From NCBI GenBank assembly GCA_025618425.1, contig CM046832.1:64253279-64317278 (forward strand): a stretch of DNA of 64,000 nt. The letters run 5' to 3'. Below the pieces are notes generated by a model. That model did not search any database and had not been told where the DNA came from. It saw only the letters and a program-made list of their open reading frames with translations. Origin of the DNA: Heliocidaris tuberculata (taxonomy: Eukaryota > Echinodermata > Echinoidea > Camarodonta > Echinometridae). Below are positions 1-12,330 of the stretch, piece after piece. Position 1 is the first letter of the stretch, and every line of letters starts with the position of its first letter. The translations under genes and the position numbers were made by a program.

Positions 1-140
1 GGTTGTCCTTATTTCTGCAGTTATCTTTAATTCTGAAGTTGTCTTTATTCATGTGTTATCTTTATTTCTAAAGTTGCTTTATTTCTGTAGTGATCTTAAT
101 CTGTGTGGTTGTCTTTATTTCTGCAATAATATTGATGTCT
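1..140. repeat. Degenerate ~18-bp tandem repeat
   Basis: About seven imperfect copies of a T-rich unit of the form GTTGTCTTTATTTCTGMA run in a row from the window edge. The array is cut by the window start, so its full length is unknown. No coding potential is seen. Confidence 0.6.
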
Positions 141-603
141 ATTTCTGAATCTTTATCTCCAAAGCCCATATAATTTACAAGCAGAAGCCTTCTTAGGGGT
201 CCTGGCATAGCTGTATACCATGCACTTATGATTTGCACTTGCTGATATTTTATATGATGCCAAATAAATTGAAATTGAATTGAATTGAAATTGGCTCGGA
301 CTATAGGGGTGTGCTCAAGGACAAGGGGCGCTTTGTTGGATTTAAATTTTAGGGTTTAAATCCGAGGGAATTTAAAGGGATTCGGTAACTTTGTGGAGGC
401 TTGATAAATTGTTGAATTTTGATATCTGTCTTGTATAATGATGTTCAGAAGGATGAATAAATAGCCAGGCATATAGAAAGGTTTTCAAATATATAATGCT
501 ATTATTAAGATATCTATGACTGAATACTCCCATTTACGAAAGCGTATGGCCATACGCTTTAGTCTATACTGAGTCTATGGAGTCTGGCATTTCCGGTCAC
601 TTG
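141..603. other. AT-rich non-coding stretch with a LINE-like 3' tail
   Basis: No gene is seen. Around 180-292 the sequence runs through a region ending in AATAAATTG followed by GAATT-type short repeats, resembling the 3' end of a CR1-like LINE. The rest is AT-rich without recognisable features. Confidence 0.3.
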
Positions 604-1870
604 CATATCGTCGCCTTCATCACGAACCGTCCTCTTTAGCCAAATTTGTGATCTTTTTCATTTTTGAGTTTTTTGCATTTTTCATATGTACTCATGGTTA
701 TCTTGCATCTGTGCAAGTTTCAGAATCTGAAAATGCGTGGTTACGTAATAATGACAACACTGCAAAGCGTCCTCTCATCAGTAAATGAGATTTATCTGCA
801 CCACGAAGCGTCCTCTCTTGAATGCGCGCATAGGCTATACACGCGCGCTCCGTACATTAGCACGTGGTGAAGGATCTGTTGGAATTTCTGTTATGTTCTA
901 TATAAGATGTGATACCGGTAAGCTTGTTTATTCAAAATAGATTGAGTGTAATGAGAAAGCAAAACCCGTTTTCATGTGTTCATTCATTTCAACAATAAAT
1001 AATTCAAATTTATTCCACTGCCTTCCTAGAATAATGTCTCCTACAAACATTAAGGTAACAGTGTTCCTATCGCTTAACTTCTTATGATTGTGGACTGGAG
1101 GTTTGAAATAACACTTAGATCTCTGTGTTTCCTTTGTATGATTAATATTTTGAATTGGAAAAGAAATTATGAATTTAAATACTTTACAAAAATGAAATGA
1201 AATTTGATTTGCTCAATGCAACGATGTAAGTCTAGTGAAGTATTCTGCCGAGCTTATGTGCCTTTGTTGCCATGTCAGAAATACTGTTTTTCACTTTAAA
1301 AAAATATAAAATAATCATTAAAAAAATATCGAAAGGAATTTCATATATTGCTGAAACAAAACCAAAAAAAAATATGATGATATGAAGAAAAGTGGATTTG
1401 TTTGATCATAATATGCGGGCCCTAATAACAAGCATGAATTGAGAATGACTGAAAACTGATGTTGTTAAGCAAAGCAAATTCCCATTAACAAAGGTATGAG
1501 TGAAGGAAGATGGTCTCAAGAAAAGGTTCTCACACGGAGAAATTAAATAATTAGAAAAGGCCTTTGTCATAATGAGAAAAATGGGTGAGGAATCAAGGTC
1601 GGAATTTTTAGTTATTAAAAAGAAATAGTCAAACATCTAAGAAATTTTCATATTAATATAACATTGAGGGAGGGGGGGGGGGATACTTTTTACGTAGTTT
1701 TGAATATTTGAAAACACATATATTTGTGATTCTTTAGCAAGATGGAGAAGAGCCAAATGCCTGTTAAGAATGATTGAGTAATTCTAGAGCAAACTATTTC
1801 CATCAGACATGCCCTTTCTGAAATATCCCCCTAAAAACAAATCTTTAAACGTGCGTGCATAAGGGCACAG

Positions 1871-2060
1871 AATAGAATTCTCGAGCACTATAGGTAAACA
1901 AGGAGTAGGGAGTAGTAAGCAAACATAAAAATTAAAAAAAATAATGAAATAATAATAGTAAATGTTAATATTAATAATAGGCCTAGTAGTAGTAATATGG
2001 GTACAGAATAGAATTTTTGAGCGCTATAGGCCTATAGGTCAACAAGGAGTAGGGTGTTAG
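1871..2060. repeat. Imperfect direct repeat (~128-bp spacing)
   Basis: The sequence starting GGGCACAGAATAGAATTCTC near 1864 recurs in altered form near 1998 (GGGTACAGAATAGAATTTTT). Both are followed by ATAGGT(C)AACAAGGAGTAGGG and then AT-rich (AAT)n-like tracts. This is a local tandem duplication without coding content. Confidence 0.55.
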
Positions 2061-3650
2061 CAAAAATGAAAATAGATAAATAATAAAATAATAATAATTA
2101 ATGATAATAATAACAATAATAATAATAGTAGTAAAAATAACAAGCATAACATAAATAAATACTTAAATAATAGGACTAATAAAAAGGGTCCATATGTCCC
2201 GAAATTATTTTGGGTTTGACATTCATTTTGTTGAAAATCAAGGGAGATCAGTTTAATCAGCAAAATGCGGCTGTGCAATTTATCTCTTATTAACATACTC
2301 GAAATGCCTTCTCTGTAATATTATAGTATTAGGCCAATTAAAACCAAATAAAAATTTTCTGGATGATTAAAAATCGTATATTTAATGCAAATAAATTCAT
2401 ATTGGTTACATTCATTTAGTAAAAAAAAACCGGTAAAAAAACACCCAATAATGGTATTCAAACAACTTTAAAACTAACAGTTAACCAGAGAGATACCTTC
2501 AACTAGCAATTCCTTTGAATTTGTACGCGTTCTGATGGGGCGCAAATGAGAGCGGACCATAGAGTTACGTATATAACTCTATGGAGCGGACGGTTCGTGG
2601 TGAAATAACTCAACATGTTTGCGCATATCATCTTTTCCACGAACCGTCCTCTCTGTTTGTGTCGGGAATTGATTTTTTGGTAGGCAATTATTTAGAGACC
2701 AGGTGAATTTCAAAGCACGGAAGCTGTGTCTGAATTAAGGTTGTCTCTGACTTTTACACATTTAGTTAGTCACTCGGTGTAATGTAGAGAATCCCATGTC
2801 TTTGGCGGCTTGCCAGATACATTACGTAATGATAGGAAAGTGAGCATTGCGTTGGTGTAAAGTTATGCTTATCACCTGTGAGTGTTGCTCTACTAATGGG
2901 TTTAAACACTCTTTTCTTTTTATTTTCATAGTGAGTTTTGGTATGGATGATATGTTAGGATTGGGGTCAAATAACGTTTGGTAGAACACGATGTTCCTAC
3001 GATTTAAAAAGTAGTTCTATTCTTTAGTGGAGACATGAAATGTAACACCTGTTTTAGGCATTTATTTGATCTCGGAAGAAATTTAATACTTTCTATAAAT
3101 TGCTTATGCGATGCGGAGTAATCGTACTCATTTTGGGTGTAGTTGGGTTGACGCGATGTACTGTACTGTACGTGTATGTTGCATTGAGGGAGAATTTTTC
3201 ACTTGTCATCCCGTCTACACTCCGAACCTCTGCTCTAACTCTGTGTGCTGCGACTCCATGCTTCGCAACTTGTAATGCTGCTCTTAGCTATTTTGAGTTG
3301 GGGGATTTGTCAGCAGAAAACTTTAGGTATGTGTCTAGTTTCTTTTTTTTGTGATATAGAATTTTGTCATGTAATTTGGAACTTGGAAGCACTTTGCTAT
3401 TTTCGGCTTGTACACAAATGTATGTTCAAAATTAATGCACTCCGAATTCAGTGTCTTACCGAGCAGGAAGTCTTTTACAATTTGACAATTTGCATGTTGC
3501 ATAAGTATATTTTGCTCAGTGTGCCATTAAGACAAACTTTCAGGTGCAGAATGTAAAGTAATGTTTGAATTAAATCGAAGAAGTTCTAAAACATAATTTT
3601 AGGCTTGCATGTTTTGGGTGTTAATTTAGGTACATGTGTGTAGTCGTTCC

Positions 3651-3661
3651 AAGATGGCGGC
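3651..3661 (+). promoter_or_regulatory. YY1-like motif overlapping an ATG
   Basis: AAGATGGCGGC matches the known YY1 binding consensus, often found at or just downstream of metazoan transcription starts. The ATG inside it opens only a 26-codon frame (to a TGA near 3731), and no exon chain could be built from it. It may be chance. Confidence 0.2.
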
Positions 3662-5150
3662 GCCCATGTACGTGCATGGTGATACGTTGAATTTTAAGGT
3701 TATGAGAATTTCATTAGGATTACATGTTACATGAAATTTTTGTATGAATATTAGTAGCATGAGTTTTAATTACAGTTTAAACTGGATTTAAATCAGAGCC
3801 TTCACAAATTATGCAATGTGAATACTATATGCATTTGAGATAGGAATGCTATGTAGCAGCATGTATCCTAATGGAGTGACTTTTGGGGGATTATAGACCA
3901 ATTATAGGTTGACTAACTTAATTTTGTTGATATAATAATGACAATATCAGGGTTACAAAGTTAGTATATGTAATTGGTTATTTGATTCTTTTAGATTGAG
4001 AATTTCCGATGTCCTGGCGGTGTCTTTCCAGTAATCAGTGATTCTGGTGCCCCTTCCTTTTTGTTGATCTTGGGTAAGCGTCCTGTAGTAGACCTACATA
4101 TTTTTTGTATGATGTATACCCTTTTGTAGTACATATTTTTAAAGGTAAACATTGCAAGGAAAGTTATGCTAAATGGTTATACAAAATTGTTAATGTGTAA
4201 ATTGGAATTATTAGATTCATGTTTAGGTTAGAGAGAAAAGCTAACTGAGCTTCTTTTTGATTTATGCACGAAAATTATTGGTATTAATACATATTCAAGA
4301 ATTTTAATCCTATCAGTGGAACATGATTATAGGGCTTATAGTATGTTATATCTAGTCTTTGTTTTAGTTGATTGCAGAGAAATTCATTGAAAAGGGAATT
4401 AGTGAATTTCACTTTCATAGGTGAATAGATTTTAAGGAGGAAGATAAATTGGACATTCAATTCCTCCTCATGATATATTAATAATTAAAGTCTATAATTA
4501 AATCATGAACAAGTACTTAATAAGTAACATAATGAATCGTTTCATGCATGATTGCATATTTGATTGTATAGATTTATTTCAGATTGGAATGTTGGTAATT
4601 CTTGATTTAATTTGTGATTCATTTAACTCATTCAATTTATTTAAATTTATTAGGCTTTAATTATTTTTATCACATTCAAACCATGTAATGAATATGATTG
4701 ATGAGGCTATGATGTTATGATGATTAATGATTAGAATGAGAAAGCAAAATTGAAGTGTTTGCTGTCGCTAGGAGTTAGTGATGTTGTTCTCACGAGCTTG
4801 ATATCTATTTCATTATAATCTGTAGGATGGAGGAACAGATTTTTGATGTTAAATGAATATGATGTCAATGATTCTAATTGAGGTTTTGAACGATGCCATA
4901 CGATGATTCGATAGAGGAAGACATATCTTTCGATTTTCAGTGGGATACTTTGTGGAATTTAATTGAAATCTTTTCATGATTTTATGATTCTTTGATGTTA
5001 ATTGATTTCTGCATTTCTACTTTTGCAGGGCTTAACTTTGTTCATCTTTGCTCAAATAATGATGAATAAAAGAACAAACTATACATCAGGCTGAATGGTG
5101 TTTTTCTTGGAGTGCTAACCCCTCTCTTTCCAACCCACGACATTTGTAAG

Positions 5151-5745
5151 TCAGTATAGAGACAAAAGTACTTCACGAATATGGAAGAATTGATGCTGAG
5201 TGAGAACACATGTATCATGGAATACTCTAATCACATTGGTTATATTCATCATCCCCCCCAAAGCTGTTTGAAAACTCGAATTAGAACATCCATGTCTGTA
5301 AATCACAATTTCCCAAAAGAGTTTTTTCCGCTTCCATTCAATTTGTACACTGTCGGGTTGCGCGCAAGGAGACCGGACGGTTCGTGGTGAAATAGCGAAG
5401 CGCGATCGCACATTTCATCTTTTCCACGAACCGTCCTCTTTGTTTATAAGTCATTAGAAACAAAACTATTCAATGGAAATGGAAGAATCGATGCTGAGTG
5501 AGAACAAATATGACATGGAATACTCTAATCACATTGGTTATATTTATCATCTCCAAAAACTTTTAGAAAACTCGAATTAGAACATCGATGTCTGTAAATC
5601 ACGATTTCCCAAAAGAGTTTCTTCCGCTTTCATTCAATTTGTACACTGTCGGGTTGCGCGCAAGGAGACCGGACGGTTCGTGGTGAAATAGCGAAGCGCG
5701 TTCGCGCATTTCATCTTTTCCACGAACCGTCCTCTCTGTTTACAA
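5151..5745. repeat. Tandem 297-bp duplication, each copy ending in a hairpin
   Basis: About 5151-5447 and 5448-5745 are direct copies with roughly 90% identity. Each ends in a hairpin whose arms are GGACGGTTCGTGG and CCACGAACCGTCC, separated by a GC-rich loop that is itself partly palindromic (near 5395 and 5695). The arms are the subterminal motif of the enclosing 604-5969 element. Confidence 0.7.
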
Positions 5746-5969
5746 ACCGATTGTAGCTAAAATACCCCATCCCCAAAAATGCGATACATACTGTATAAAA
5801 CTTTAAAACCTATGCTTTCAGGCATTCCCATTTATTTTCAATATCATCTGCTTTAAGATGCAGAAATCTCCGTTTCAAAAAGTCCTTTCCTTTAAACGCG
5901 TTTTCTGCAAAACTGAGTTTCGCCTCGAAACGCGCAGAGAGGACGGTTCGTGATGCGGGCGACGATATG

Positions 5970-7230
5970 TTTACTTTTGTGAAGCATTATGATGATTTTG
6001 AAGTGTTTTTTTTCCCCTAGGCTTCATTTTTACACCATATTACATACATTGATAGCATCCGTTGTAAGGCCAGGCAGCTCAGATTTTATCAAGCCTCTCA
6101 GTACAAAGTTATAATACCAAATCTCTTTAAAGGGATACTTTGGTGGGCCTGCATGGGCGATTTCCGATGAGAGAGGAAAATATACTCGGAGCTTCGTGTC
6201 ACTTTCGATACAAGGACTTCCATCACACGTGCTAAAACATGTGATTCATATTGGATCACCTCTGAGATAGTTCGGTGAAGACTGGCTTGTGTTTTAAATT
6301 TCGCGCGATGGGAAAGTAATCAAACATGTGGAAAAGTAATTACAGAGCCAGCTCTCTGGTAGAGCCTGCATGGGGGTAGTTACGTAATCGTGGCGACAAC
6401 GCGTCGCGGCAGGGCAGTGCAGAAGCGATGGCTAGACTAATCAACCAGAAGTAAACCGTGTTTTGTATTTGGAAATATTTCAGCATTACACTAAACTTGT
6501 TTGGGTGAACGAGGTTACGACCAGTTACAAGACTAAGGGACTGGGACTCGTTAAACCCGAAGTATTCGCCTAGCTCCAGTTCGGTCAACTTCGTGCCGTC
6601 CGATCATTTATGGCATTAGTCCGACGGCCTCGCACAACGGGCGTGCTATGTGTACAAGTAAACGAGCCTTTTGCAAATTCCGCACAATTTCATTTCCCCG
6701 TGAGTTCTCATTACACTGGCCCTTTAAAACCAAACTGTAAACCAAGCCGCATAGACGACTATCGGCCAAGAAGGTAGCTATACCCCATAGGAATATATAT
6801 ATATATTTTTTTTTAGAACATAGACTAGTCGCAAAATGAAAACTGTTTTATTTTATCAATTTTGCACAATCTGAATCATAAATGATACACTTTATCACAT
6901 ATGTTCCACGCTTAACTGTCGTATGCAACAACAACAAAAAAGCGATGATCAAGGCTCAGCAGGGATCGAGGGTCTTTAATTGTAACTAAAATTTGATTTT
7001 CAGATAGAATAATGCAAAGATTTCCGCTATCCTGGGAGAGGGCACACCCTCCTAGCAGACCCTCGCTCGCTGGCTCAGCTCCTTCAGCTTAGGTCCCCTC
7101 ATGCCCTCATGCAATGTCTACACCTAGAATCTAGTTACTGCACGGCCTGTATAGGCCTAGGTCAACGGGCCCGTAGCTAGAATTATACTGCAACAGTGTG
7201 GCTGATAGAAAACCCCAGTCTCAGGCCGGT
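5970..7230. other. Non-coding stretch, nothing recognised
   Basis: No open frame with coding character, no tRNA-like structure and no inverted termini were recognised. The region is less AT-rich than its surroundings around 6330-6760 but contains only short chance frames. Confidence 0.4.
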
Positions 7231-7239
7231 GGCATGGCC

Positions 7240-7997
7240 GATCTGTTCCGGGTTCCGGCGGAACGAAACGACTAGTCGATTCGTTCCCCGGCCGGAACCA
7301 AGCGACTAGTCGATTCGTTCCAGTGGACTCAAGCGACTGATATCACTTTTGGCCGATACGTTCCGACATTATAGTTTTCCATTGGGGCAGTATTGTTTAC
7401 CTGCATACTTCATTTTTTCCCTTTTTTCATTTCTTTTTCTTTTCTGTTTCTTTTCTTTTTCTTTTTCTTTTTTTCTTGAGGGGGGGGGGGGGGGCTATAC
7501 TGCCCCAAGCCCCCCACCAGTACGCCAGTGATGTATACAGTGTATATATGCTTTTTCATATCTTAAGTTCATCTGAAATGGCCTGATGGGCAGTGGCGTA
7601 TCCAGGATTTTGTAACGGGAGGGGGCGGGGGGAATCTCCGAAAATTTTCTGACAAGCAAAAAAAAAAAAAAAAAAAAGGTTAGCACATTTTGGGGGTCTA
7701 CTTTTCCTCCAAAATTCTCTGACAAGCAACAAAAAAAAAACAAAAACAAAAAAACCAACAAAAAAAAAACGGGGGTTATCGCATTTTGGGGGTGTAGCTA
7801 ACATTTTTCATTAACCCGAAAAAACCTTTTTTGTGTGCCCCAGTGCTGATGGGGGATCATGGCATGTATTTTACACTAAAAATGCAATACGTACTTGATG
7901 TAGTTATTATTGGCCCACATAATTTTGAAAGACAAAGCTTTACAGATAATAAGAGCTATAAATGTGCTTATCTTGTTTCACTCTCTATTTCCAGCAG

Positions 7998-8028
<31 letters not shown>

Positions 8029-8605
8029 GGTCACTAAAACCTGGGGGATGCTATCTTTGCCCCTTTCACGTAGGGATCCTATTTGGAAGCATCTAAAAGA
8101 GTTGAATAGTTCACAATACAGGTCACATGTATGATATCCAGTATGCTATGTGTTTCATGTATTAAAGGGTAAACATACTCTGTTCTGCATATATTGTTGT
8201 ATTTAACTGTTGCACCTTAACTGTCAAAATGACAAAATTCGCGAAAAGTACATTTTTCTATATTCTCAAATAGGCAACAGTGTCCGTTCTGTTGGTGTGC
8301 ATGGCTGATTTGGAGGACTTTGATTGGTTACAAAAGGCGACCAGAAGAGTACATTTTTCTTTAGGGGTGTTACCATGACATGATGCTTGAGCACAACAAT
8401 AGAGATTCGGATCGCATGAGCGGCTAAATATCTCGTCGATTGGTTCCAAGGAACGAATCTCCTGGCCGGAACCAATCGCCTATGACGCTCGCATCGACTC
8501 GACCAAAGCGGATCCAATCGGCGGGTAGACATTCAGTCGATTGGATCCTGTGGAACCAATCGCCTGCTCGGAACAAATCGCCTACAGTCAGTCGGCAGGT
8601 CAACA
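7240..8605. mobile_element. Candidate non-autonomous element with clustered palindromic end motifs
   Basis: Two clusters, 7240-7338 and 8432-8605, are built from repeats of a motif close to CGATTSGTTCC and its complement GGAACSAATCG, several arranged as small palindromes such as CGACTAGTCG. About 1.1 kb between them contains homopolymer-rich fragments (7589-7815) and no gene. Multiple inverted subterminal motifs at both ends suggest a DNA transposon, but no target duplication was identified. Confidence 0.35.
7589..7815. mobile_element. Fragment of hAT-like G/C-tract repeat
   Basis: It starts with CAGTGGCGTATCCAGGATTT, close to the CAGKGGCGGATCCAGG terminus seen at 19684, and contains two copies of the AATTCTCTGACAAGCAA-type internal segment followed by long A tracts. 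The other end is missing, so it is a truncated copy. Confidence 0.45.
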
Positions 8606-8819
8606 AAAAGTGGCTCCTTTCATCATGTTTATCAAAGTCATATGCATGACCTTAGCGGTGTCTGAATACATAATGAGGAAGATCATTTCGAAACATCTCT
8701 TTTGTTCAGGCTCTAGTTGCTCTAAATCTGCATCAAATCAGACGTTTTATAGTATCAAAGTAAAGGATAAGAACCAAACTTTTATGTTCTGTATTTCATT
8801 TTAATGAAAAAATGTGGAA

Positions 8820-9470
8820 AGTTGGTGAAATTTCAGGTTTCAAATATGATAAAAAAATAATATTTTCACCTTTGAAAAAATGGTTATTTTGCAAGTCTTT
8901 TTCTTTTGAGCCCAAATGATATTTACATCATATCAAAGCTGAAGATCTATGCATGCTTCATGAAAATACCATTTATAATGAAGGACACACTTTAATCGGG
9001 TCAAGAACACACTTTTCCTAAGCCAAGTGCGAATTATCTGCCTAAAACCAAGAATACTCTCTGTGATTGGCCAGATAGACTGCCACCCACCAAGGAATCT
9101 CAACATTCCACAGCTGTTTGCCCCCTGGGTCACTCGAAGGTCACTCTCCCCATGTGGTATTCTGTTCAAAACAACCGCGCTGGCTTGTTTGTGGCCTTAT
9201 TCAGCCAATCAGAAGACTGGATTTGGAGCTTTTCAGAAAATCAAGAAATCTCGTCCTGTACCTTGGTGCTTCAAAGTGTGTTCTTGACCCGATTAAAAGG
9301 TGCCCCATATTATGAATGACATTTTGAGAAAGTATAGATTCTCAGCTTTACTATCATAATGGTATAAATTTCATTTGGGCTCAAAATAAAAAGTTTTTCA
9401 CAATGATCAAAAGATGTGAGAGAACAAAAAATGTGTTTTGAAGCAACATTTCTCCCTAAATTTCACTTTA
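8820..9470. mobile_element. Foldback (palindromic) element
   Basis: Two diverged arms of roughly 300 bp face each other around 9140. The best-conserved part is AATCGGGTCAAGAACACAC at 8994-9012 and its exact complement near 9278-9296. Further out, TGAGCCCAAATGATAT near 8908 is mirrored by ATTTCATTTGGGCTCA near 9368. Such long-arm palindromes are typical of foldback MITEs. No gene is present. Confidence 0.55.
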
Positions 9471-10640
9471 TTTCTCCAAGTCTGTTATAAAAAAGAATGA
9501 ACAAAAAATTAATATAAAAGTGTGACATTTGCTCTTTCCAATTGTATAATAATCAAGAACTTCACTTGATTATAAAGTGGTTAATTTGGTCCAGAAAGAA
9601 AATCTCACGATTCATGAGATTTTACAGGATGAAAGATTTGTCCACGAGAGGATCTGGATGAATCCTGCTTGTTTGCTCATTAGCATACAGACCTGCCAAC
9701 TGACTGCCTATGACACCGGCTATCGGCCACTGCTTCATGTTGTAGAAGAAATTAGGTCAAAAGTCATTTTGCAGCACGCGCCCTGTATCGTTTAGGAAAC
9801 GCTACGCTACTTCTTAGCCAATCACAGCACAGCAAGTCATCAGGGGATCGCGATCCGGGAATTTCCCTCTGCCGCGCACTGCACTGCCGAGGTCGCGTCG
9901 CGCCATAGAGATACATACTGTACTATATGCAGGCCCCTAAAGCTCCGCCATCTTGTCGGGGTCCATTAGAAGGCCCGATAAGCACCTTTGCATAATTCAT
10001 GAGCGTAAATGCATGATTCATTTTGTAAGATGCTCCCCGAGAGTAGCATTTATTTGTACGCGGTATGAAACACATTACGCGCATCAGCTTAGAGCATGCG
10101 CAGTAAGAAAGGTCAAATTCAGTAATATATGCATTTATGGTAATGTATTCATCGCTTCAACGTACAGATTCGGCGAATCAGCGTCGGTAATTTCTAATTG
10201 TGGCAGACGGTACTCGGTCAATGCACTTTAATTGTAATCGATCTCCGAATAAAAATATATCGCTTTGCAAATTTGTAAACAAGTAAATAAAGCTAAAAAT
10301 GTAACCGGACAGACCGAATCAAATCTAATCATGGATACAGATAATGTAAAAGTAAATGTAAAGTACTTGACACGTCACCAGTGGCATAAGTCTCTTTTGT
10401 TGTTGATATACTTAATACCGGTAAATATATTCATTTGATATGCATAAAGGATAAATGATAAATAAATGAATAAATAAATGAAACATATATGTATAATGAA
10501 AAAAACAAAAAAACAAAAACCCCTCTTGCAGTGTAGGATTTTTTTTCAGGGATGGTTTTCACAACAGAAAGGATGATCTTCATTTGGGGGTGAGGGAATG
10601 GGGTCCTTTAGTTAATTGAGGTTTTTCTTTAACTTTTTAG
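9471..10640. other. Non-coding stretch; left member of a diverged inverted repeat pair
   Basis: Around 9885-10010 the sequence (GCGTCGCGCCATAGAGATACAT, then GGCCCGATAAGCACC) is mirrored at about 15780-15955 on the opposite strand. The remainder is AT-rich with no recognised gene. Confidence 0.35.
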
Positions 10641-11130
10641 TTAGTCTTGATATAAATGATTTTTTGTTTTTAAAGTGTACGTTTGTACTTTTTAGAAGGG
10701 ATTTTGAATTGTATTAAAAGGAACAATCCACTAGCGTAGCTGAGGGAGGGGGGGGGGGGGGGCAGGGTGCCCCCGACAACTTTTCCTCCCTTTTTTTTTT
10801 TCTTGTTTGTCAGAGAATTATGGAGGAAAACATGTGATACCCCTTCCCCCCCCCCCCCCCCCGAGCGTCTATTTTGAGGGCTGGGGAGTCTTGATGTAAA
10901 TGATCTTTTTATTTTTATTTTTTAAAAATAATATAAGTGTACATTTGTTCTTTTTTGAAAGGGATTTTTTATTTTATTAAAAGGAACAATCCACTAGCGT
11001 AGCTGAGAGGGAGGGGGGGGGGGCAGGGGGCATAATTTTTTTTTCTTGCTTGTCAGAGAATTATGGAGGAAAACATGTAATAACCCCCCCCCCCCCCCCC
11101 CCCCCCTCCGAGCGTCTATTTTGAGGGCTG
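10640..11130. repeat. Tandem ~245-bp repeat with long G and C tracts
   Basis: Two direct copies (about 10640-10885 and 10885-11130) share GGAACAATCCACTAGCGTAG, a G tract, then TTGTCAGAGAATTATGGAGG and a C tract. These are internal parts of the same G/C-tract repeat family found at 7589, 11395, 12140 and 19684. Not coding. Confidence 0.55.
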
Positions 11131-11394
11131 GGGGAAAAAAGTACCGCACTGAGCGAGTTTGGGAGAGCTGGCGAGAAGAAAAAAATACGGGTCTCCCTTC
11201 AAGCAGAGTTTTAGAATTTAGAATTTTTTGTTTTTTGTTTTTGCTTGTCACAGAATTATGATTATGGAGGAAAACATCTGATAACTCCCCCCCCCCCCTC
11301 ACTGAGCGCCACTGGAACAATCAAAATACCGGGAAGAATTATCTTCTAACTTTTACTTTGCATTTGTGAGTAAAATTTATATGTTGCCATTCAC

Positions 11395-12330
11395 TAACGT
11401 ACCCAAGGGGGCCGGGGGCAAGGGGGGGGGGGGGGGGCAGAGTGCCACCTGACAAGTTTTGAAGAAAAAAAAAGGTTATCGGGTTCCTGAACAAGATTCT
11501 CGACACCCCCCACTGAGCGACTTTTGGAGGGCTGGCGAACAATTTTCGGAACTGACCTCCTCTTTTTTTTTTCTTTAATGCTTGTCAGAGAATTATGGAG
11601 GAAAACTGGACCCCATAAAATCTGATAACCCCCCCCCCCCCCGATCCACTAAGGGATTTTGGGAGGGCTGGCGAAAAAAAATTCTCGACCCCCCCCCCCC
11701 CCCCCCCGGAGCGACTTTTGGAGGGCTGTTGGGGGGGGGGGGGAATTGTTGCCATTGATTACCCTTTTTTTTTTTTTTTAACCCCTCTTGACGCCAAGGT
11801 CCAGACGCCACTGTTGCCATTCCTTTCCAGCTTTCATGCCTGTAAGTCACCACTCAATCACAAGTCTTATACAATACTATTCATTTCCATCAACTTATGA
11901 TTGACCATTCCAGTCAAAGCTTATTGTCTTCACTCTCCCTTTCACATACGCAGGCATGACAGGGGTGTCGCTAGAGAATTATGAATGGGGCAATAGTAAC
12001 TGTGCCAAGAAAAAAAATTCCCACAAATTTCCAACAATGAAAAAGTAAAACTGAAGTTTATATTTTTATATATTTTTGGACATGCCAAAATACTGACAGT
12101 TTGAAACGTTACAAATATTAAGGTGTATTGCCATTCCGCCACACCAGTTGTGCATCCAGGATTTTGTAAAAGATGGGGCACACATTGCAGAAAATTCTCT
12201 GACAAGTTGAAAAAGTTCATTTCAAAGGAGGCGGAGGGAGGGGGTACAATCTTGAAGTTGTATACTGAAGGTATGTCACTCTGTATCAAGGGGGGCATGG
12301 GCCGGAAGTGCCCCCTAAATCTGATACTGC
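11395..12330. mobile_element. Cluster of truncated G/C-tract (hAT-like) repeat fragments
   Basis: At least three fragments are concatenated: 11395-11600, 11585-11815 and about 11955-12330. Each has G or C runs of 10-20 bases, the TTGTCAGAGAATTATGGAGG segment or its complement, and the phrase TTTTGGAGGGCTGG. The last begins near 12141 with a diverged form of the CATCCAGGATTTTGTAAA terminus. Open frames here encode only homopolymer-like peptides. Confidence 0.5.

Larger units (their letters stand above)
604..5969. mobile_element. 5.4-kb candidate DNA transposon bounded by ~30-bp inverted repeats
   Basis: The plus strand at 604-635 and the minus strand from 5969 to 5938 read the same inward sequence, beginning CATATCGTCGCC and continuing CATCACGAACCGTCCTCT, with about two mismatches. 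The internal motif CACGAACCGTCCTCT or its complement recurs near 760, 805, 2588, 2640, 5373, 5420, 5670, 5720 and 5940, as subterminal repeats do. No transposase is seen and no clean target duplication was identified, so this would be a non-autonomous or decayed element. Confidence 0.45.
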
